A stretch of DNA of 8,884 nt from Rhodospirillaceae bacterium UBA6608 (GTDB lineage Bacteria > Pseudomonadota > Alphaproteobacteria > Rhodospirillales_A > Casp-alpha2): NCBI GenBank assembly GCA_002433335.1, contig DJHY01000255.1, forward strand, positions 1 through 8,884. The letters run 5' to 3'. The notes under the pieces are model-generated. The model saw only the letters and a list, made by a program, of their open reading frames with translations, had not been told where the DNA came from and searched no databases. The first letter of the stretch is position 1, and every line of letters starts with the position of its first letter. The translations under genes were made by a program, and so were the position numbers. Below are positions 6,363 through 8,884 of the stretch, one piece after another.

Positions 6363-7058
6363 ATGACCGACGTTACCAAAGTAGGGGGCTTGAACCCCCA
6401 GCTTGTCAATCGTCCTGCTCCTCCTCCAAAAGACGCCTCTAAAGCGGGCGCAACCGACGAGTCTGCGAAAAGCGAACAGGCTCAAGGTCCGGCCGCGACG
6501 TTCCGTCTACCCAAGATTTTCGCGGGTGACGAAACAGGAGAGGTTTCGGCGGAACAGGCGCTGAACACCGTTTTTGAAGGCCTGAGCCAGGCGTTCGCCG
6601 ATGCCGAGGAAAATCCTCCGGCTTCCGGTGCCGCTTTGGAAGCGCTCTTGTCCGATATCAAGGTAGCCGCTCCGTTCTTGGACCGCTTGATCGCGGCCCG
6701 TAAGAACGAATTGGCCACCGCCGGCGATACGGAAGGGCAAAAGGCTCTCGAAGATACCTTGGCGCAAGCCGAGGTTGCGGTGACTGAAGCGCAGAAGAAG
6801 CTCGAAGCCCTGTCGGATGGACTGCCGGACGAAGAACCTGCCGAAGACCCTGCGGTCACGGCGGCGTTGAACGCCATTCTTGGCGCGGATCGGGAAATTC
6901 CCGCATTCTCCGCCGACGAATTGCGCGAAGGCCGGAAAGAGTTCGTCTCCATGGTCTTCGAAGACATCGCCGACGCCATCGGTCGCCATCGCGCCACCGA
7001 TGTTCAGGCAGCGGCCTATACGCTGAGCGCGTTGGGCGGGACAAGCATTTCGGCCTAA
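6363..7058 (+). CDS. Acidic, helix-rich protein of unknown function
   Basis: A 231-residue protein that I cannot assign to a family. The first 45 residues are rich in Pro, Ala, Lys and Ser (RPAPPPKDASKAG) and look disordered. A helical region follows (about 62-115, including ALEALLSDIKVAAPFLDRLI), then a likely coiled coil (about 126-150, ALEDTLAQAEVAVTEAQKKL). An acidic linker (DEEPAEDP, 156-163) leads to a last helical segment with FVSMVFEDIADAIGRHR (194-210). It has no Cys, no Trp, no signal peptide and no membrane segment, so I infer a cytoplasmic or structural protein. GGAAGAG 4 nt upstream supports the ATG. Its first part uses more A/T-ending codons than secDF, hinting at a lineage-specific or acquired gene. 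It sits between the NDUFAF3-like gene and sodB with its own leader. That it is a real gene is fairly sure; its function is unknown. Confidence 0.75.
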   Translation: MTDVTKVGGLNPQLVNRPAPPPKDASKAGATDESAKSEQAQGPAATFRLPKIFAGDETGEVSAEQALNTVFEGLSQAFADAEENPPASGAALEALLSDIKVAAPFLDRLIAARKNELATAGDTEGQKALEDTLAQAEVAVTEAQKKLEALSDGLPDEEPAEDPAVTAALNAILGADREIPAFSADELREGRKEFVSMVFEDIADAIGRHRATDVQAAAYTLSALGGTSISA

Positions 7059-7084
7059 AGCTGACGGCTGACGTTTTGTTGCGG

Positions 7085-7102
7085 CCATGCCCCCGGGCAT
7101 GG
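7085..7102. terminator. Hairpin between convergent genes
   Basis: CCATGCC (7085-7091) pairs with GGCATGG (7096-7102) around CCCG. It lies in the 72-nt gap between two convergent genes and could end transcription from either side. The following + strand bases (AACCGTTTC) give only a poor T-tract, and the - strand gives none, so a weak or factor-aided terminator is the most that can be claimed. Confidence 0.4.
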
Positions 7103-7130
7103 AACCGTTTCGTGCGTCCGCGTTTCGGGG

Positions 7131-7529
7131 TCAGGCGCAGTCCGGATCGCTGCGGATCCAGGCCCAGGCCTGGGGCACCGTTCGAAACATCTGAATTTCG
7201 ACATTCGGCGCGGGAACGTATCTTTCCGTGTAATATTGGCAGAGTTCGCGGACCTTTTCAGAGTCCGTGACAAGAGCCAGTTTCTTCAGGTTGTTGCGGT
7301 TCACATCGGCTTTGATGTCGTGTTCGCCGACTTGATCCGTCGTGCTGATCGTCATCGCCCAAATGCAATCCGGGTCCAGGTCCAGGAAATCGCATAACAC
7401 GAACTTGTTCAGATCGTGGTGCGGGTGGTTATGCAGAACTTTCTGGGCTTCGATAAAATCGGCCGGGGATACGAAACCGAAGTAGCGGACAAAGATTCCA
7501 TTCTCATGGACGTCGATGGTATAGGGCAT
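7131..7529 (-). CDS. Small protein resembling SpoIIAA-like/STAS-fold domains
   Basis: A 132-residue protein without signal peptide or membrane segment. The layout recalls the SpoIIAA-like/STAS fold: an opening beta pair (YTIDVHENGIFVRYFGFVS, 3-21), a helix with SPADFIEAQKVL (21-32), a strand KFVLCDFLDLD (42-52), a second strand LKKLALVTDSEKVREL (81-96), and an ending EIQMFRTVPQAWAWIRS (111-127) like the phe-x-x-x-x-x-ala-trp ends of that family. This is pattern recognition of strand/helix order, not a clear motif hit. STAS-like domains bind partner proteins or lipids, but no function is claimed here. There is no strong ribosome site before the ATG (AAAGG is about 12 nt away). It converges on the unknown acidic gene and is divergent from sodB. 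A Cys/His-containing loop (HNHPHHD, 33-39) is notable. Confidence 0.72.
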   Translation of the reverse strand: MPYTIDVHENGIFVRYFGFVSPADFIEAQKVLHNHPHHDLNKFVLCDFLDLDPDCIWAMTISTTDQVGEHDIKADVNRNNLKKLALVTDSEKVRELCQYYTERYVPAPNVEIQMFRTVPQAWAWIRSDPDCA

Positions 7530-7599
7530 GCCGGTTTCGGGCCTTTATTGTCTCTGCATACAATGAGAGTGAAACCTTAACGCTAAGACTCATGGCAAT

Positions 7600-7615
7600 C
7601 ACCTAAAATTAGGTG
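7600..7615. promoter_or_regulatory. Perfect palindrome, candidate operator
   Basis: CACCTAAAATTAGGTG is two 7-nt arms around AA. It is 71 nt upstream of the - strand STAS-like gene and 228 nt before sodB, a position that suits an operator of the former. It could form a weak hairpin in RNA, but its dyad symmetry and AT-rich centre fit a dimeric repressor or activator better. I do not recognise the cognate regulator. Confidence 0.45.
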
Positions 7616-7664
7616 TCTTGTGCAGTTCTTTTGCGTTCGCCGCAGGATAGGAAACGTAACGACG

Positions 7665-7689
7665 TGAAATCCGCCCTTGAAATCCGGCC
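7665..7689. repeat. 12-nt tandem-like direct repeat
   Basis: TGAAATCCGCCC (7665-7676) and TGAAATCCGGCC (7678-7689) differ at one base and have a 13-nt period. They may be a local duplication or paired binding sites upstream of sodB. No further copy was seen in the window. Confidence 0.4.
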
Positions 7690-7843
7690 AACAAGACAAA
7701 AATCTTCGTTTCGCCCTGTGAACAAGGGGTGCAGGTGACGCCAAGGTAGCGTATGAACGGGTATCGCCGCGGGCATTGCGCGTTACGACCCCCCGCGCTG
7801 CGCGCTTGAATGGTGTACTGAGGATTCTAAAGGAGAAAAAACC

Positions 7844-8437
7844 ATGAGCTTTACGCTTCCCGACCTTCCCTATGCCAAGGATGCCCTGGCCCCCCATATG
7901 TCGGCGCAGACCTTCGATTTCCACCACGGCAAACACCACCAGACCTATGTGACGAATCTGAACAACCTGATCGAAGGTACGGATTACGCCGGTAAGGATC
8001 TGGTCGAGATTTCCAAGATCGCCTTCGAAAAGAAGGAAATGGGCGTGTTCAACAACGCAGCCCAGGTCTGGAATCACACCTTTTTCTGGAATTCGATGAC
8101 GCCGAACTACGCCGCCCCGTCGGGTGACCTGGCCGCCGCCATCGACAAAAGCTTCGGCAGCCTGGCCGACCTGAAGACCAAGTTTACGGGTGCGGGCGCC
8201 ACGCAGTTCGGTTCCGGCTGGGCCTGGTTGGTTCAGAAGGCCGACGGCGGTCTGGACGTTGTCAGCACGGCGAATGCCGAACTGCCGCAGCTCAAGGGCC
8301 TGAAGCCGCTGCTGACCTGCGACGTGTGGGAGCATGCGTATTATCTGGATTACCAGAACGCCCGCCCGAAGTTCCTGGAAGTCTTCTTCGACAACCTGGC
8401 CAACTGGGAATTTGCGGCGAAGAATCTGGCTGCCTAA
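7844..8437 (+). CDS. sodB: Superoxide dismutase, iron type
   Basis: A 197-residue cytoplasmic enzyme that converts superoxide to oxygen and hydrogen peroxide. Metal ligands are His27 (in FHHGKHHQTYV), His78 (in WNHTFFW), Asp160 and His164 (in CDVWEHAYY). Tyr35 is the active-site tyrosine. Gln74 in NNAAQVWNH is at the position that holds the outer-sphere glutamine in iron enzymes (Gln69 in E. coli SodB), whereas manganese enzymes usually have Gly there, so iron is the likely metal; cambialistic use cannot be excluded. Length and the C-terminal NWEFAAKNLAA are typical. The ATG is firm, with AAGGAG 8 nt upstream. It probably has its own promoter, since the gene upstream is divergent, and a terminator-like hairpin follows. 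In this window it lies between two complex I assembly-factor homologues, an enzyme of oxidative stress beside a superoxide-producing complex. Confidence 0.97.
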   Translation: MSFTLPDLPYAKDALAPHMSAQTFDFHHGKHHQTYVTNLNNLIEGTDYAGKDLVEISKIAFEKKEMGVFNNAAQVWNHTFFWNSMTPNYAAPSGDLAAAIDKSFGSLADLKTKFTGAGATQFGSGWAWLVQKADGGLDVVSTANAELPQLKGLKPLLTCDVWEHAYYLDYQNARPKFLEVFFDNLANWEFAAKNLAA

Positions 8438-8464
8438 TCGGCGCCGGATCGCATCAAAGTACGG

Positions 8465-8492
8465 CGGGGCGTCCTTTTCGGGCGCCCCGTTT
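8465..8492 (+). terminator. Rho-independent-type terminator after sodB
   Basis: GGGGCGTCC (8466-8474) pairs with GGGCGCCCC (8480-8488) around TTTTC, with one G-U pair; C8465-G8489 extends the stem to 10 bp. TTTCCCGTT follows, a short T-tract. It lies 27 nt after the sodB stop. Only 21 nt separate it from the next start codon, so it may also act as an attenuator for that gene. Confidence 0.65.
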
Positions 8493-8513
8493 CCCGTTGA
8501 AGGGCACGACAGC

Positions 8514-8884
8514 ATGGATCGCGACATCACCCCCGATCAGGCGGCATTGGCGGAATTGGCCGACGGACTGCGCCGGGACGATCACGATCGATATTTGACG
8601 GCCTTGCTGGCCCCGCCGGAGGCGCGCGAGGGATTGTTGGCGCTCTACGCCTTCAACCTGGAAATCGCCCGTGTGCGGGAAACCGTGTCCGAGGAGTTGA
8701 TCGGGCGGATGCGCCTGCAATGGTGGCGGGACAGGCTGGACGACATTTTCGCCGGGATACCCCCCAAACATCCCGTGGCCGAGCCTTTGTCCTGGGCGGT
8801 GCGGCGCTTTGGCTTGGATCGGGGGTTGCTGGAACAACTGTTGGACGCCCGCGAGGACGATCTGGCGGACCAGCCGCCCGCCGC
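8514..8884 (+). CDS. Squalene/phytoene synthase-family protein, NDUFAF6-like (3' end outside window)
   Basis: The first 123 residues of a gene open to the right edge. The block RDDHDRYLTALLAP (21-34), LYAFNLEIARVRETVSEE (44-61), MRLQWWRDRLDDIF (66-79) and LLDAREDDLADQPP (109-122) place it in the squalene/phytoene synthase family. From memory it reads much like mitochondrial complex I assembly factor NDUFAF6, which has AFN-x-E-x-A-x-V, SE and MRMQFW in the same order. Where true synthases carry the first Asp-rich DxxxD motif, this protein has ARVRETVSEE, so prenyl condensation is doubtful and an assembly role is more likely; this is inference. AAGGG (8500-8504) lies 9 nt before the ATG. It directly follows the sodB terminator. 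In related alphaproteobacteria I recall this gene type lying next to the NDUFAF3-like gene. Confidence 0.88.
   Translation, partial: MDRDITPDQAALAELADGLRRDDHDRYLTALLAPPEAREGLLALYAFNLEIARVRETVSEELIGRMRLQWWRDRLDDIFAGIPPKHPVAEPLSWAVRRFGLDRGLLEQLLDAREDDLADQPPA

Larger units (their letters stand above)
7530..7843. other. 314-bp divergent intergenic region
   Basis: This region separates the - strand STAS-like gene from sodB. It holds a perfect 16-bp palindrome (7600-7615), a 12-nt direct repeat with one mismatch (7665-7689), a possible 18-codon reading frame (7753-7809) and the sodB ribosome site AAGGAG (7830-7835). I could not find a convincing -35/-10 pair for either gene. It is visibly more A/T-rich near 7540-7620 than the coding regions. 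Confidence 0.6.

Noticed and set aside
7060..7073. Tandem heptamer GCTGACG after the unknown acidic gene
   Set aside because: Two short copies with no other structure; most likely chance.
7588..7592. GACTC (GANTC methylation site of CcrM) near the palindrome, and another GANTC at 7824-7828
   Set aside because: Such five-base sites occur by chance at this frequency, and no conservation can be tested here.
7821..7832. TTCTAAA half-site like an Irr/iron-control box before sodB
   Set aside because: Only one half of the dyad is present and it overlaps the ribosome site, so it cannot be called.
7583..8530. - strand open frame of 315 codons opposite sodB
   Set aside because: sodB is certain on the + strand. 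The frame runs through the terminator and the intergenic region and has no recognisable domain.

Overview
The window looks like core chromosome of a GC-rich alphaproteobacterium, probably Rhodospirillales-like. This rests on the protein families, the gene order and strong G/C bias at third codon positions; no species can be named. Eleven protein genes are supported, the first and last cut by the window edges. No RNA genes, insertion sequences, CRISPR arrays or phage genes were seen.

Left part (1-1447, + strand): the 3' part of pcm (protein L-isoaspartate O-methyltransferase), then an NlpD-like lipoprotein with two LysM domains and a degenerate LytM/M23 domain. pcm next to nlpD is a classic pairing. 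Converging on these (1462-2589, - strand) are a small unknown protein and a DUF815-type AAA+ ATPase.

Middle part (2684-6228, + strand): a promoter followed by yajC, secD, secF and a small Mth938/DUF498 protein (NDUFAF3-like) that starts 4 nt after the secF stop. SecD, SecF and YajC form the accessory complex of the Sec translocon. NDUFAF3 is a mitochondrial complex I assembly factor, so this operon may link membrane-protein export with respiratory complex assembly.

Right part (6229-8884): an unknown acidic protein behind a leader rich in repeats and a strong hairpin; a convergent small protein resembling SpoIIAA-like/STAS domains; a 314-bp intergenic region with a perfect palindrome and a short direct repeat; an iron superoxide dismutase; a terminator-like hairpin; and the start of a squalene/phytoene-synthase-family gene. 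The last reads closely like NDUFAF6, another complex I assembly factor, and lacks the first catalytic Asp-rich motif. The most interesting reading is that two complex I assembly-factor homologues flank a roughly 2.2-kb, apparently lineage-specific segment carrying two unknown genes and sodB, downstream of the SecDF operon.
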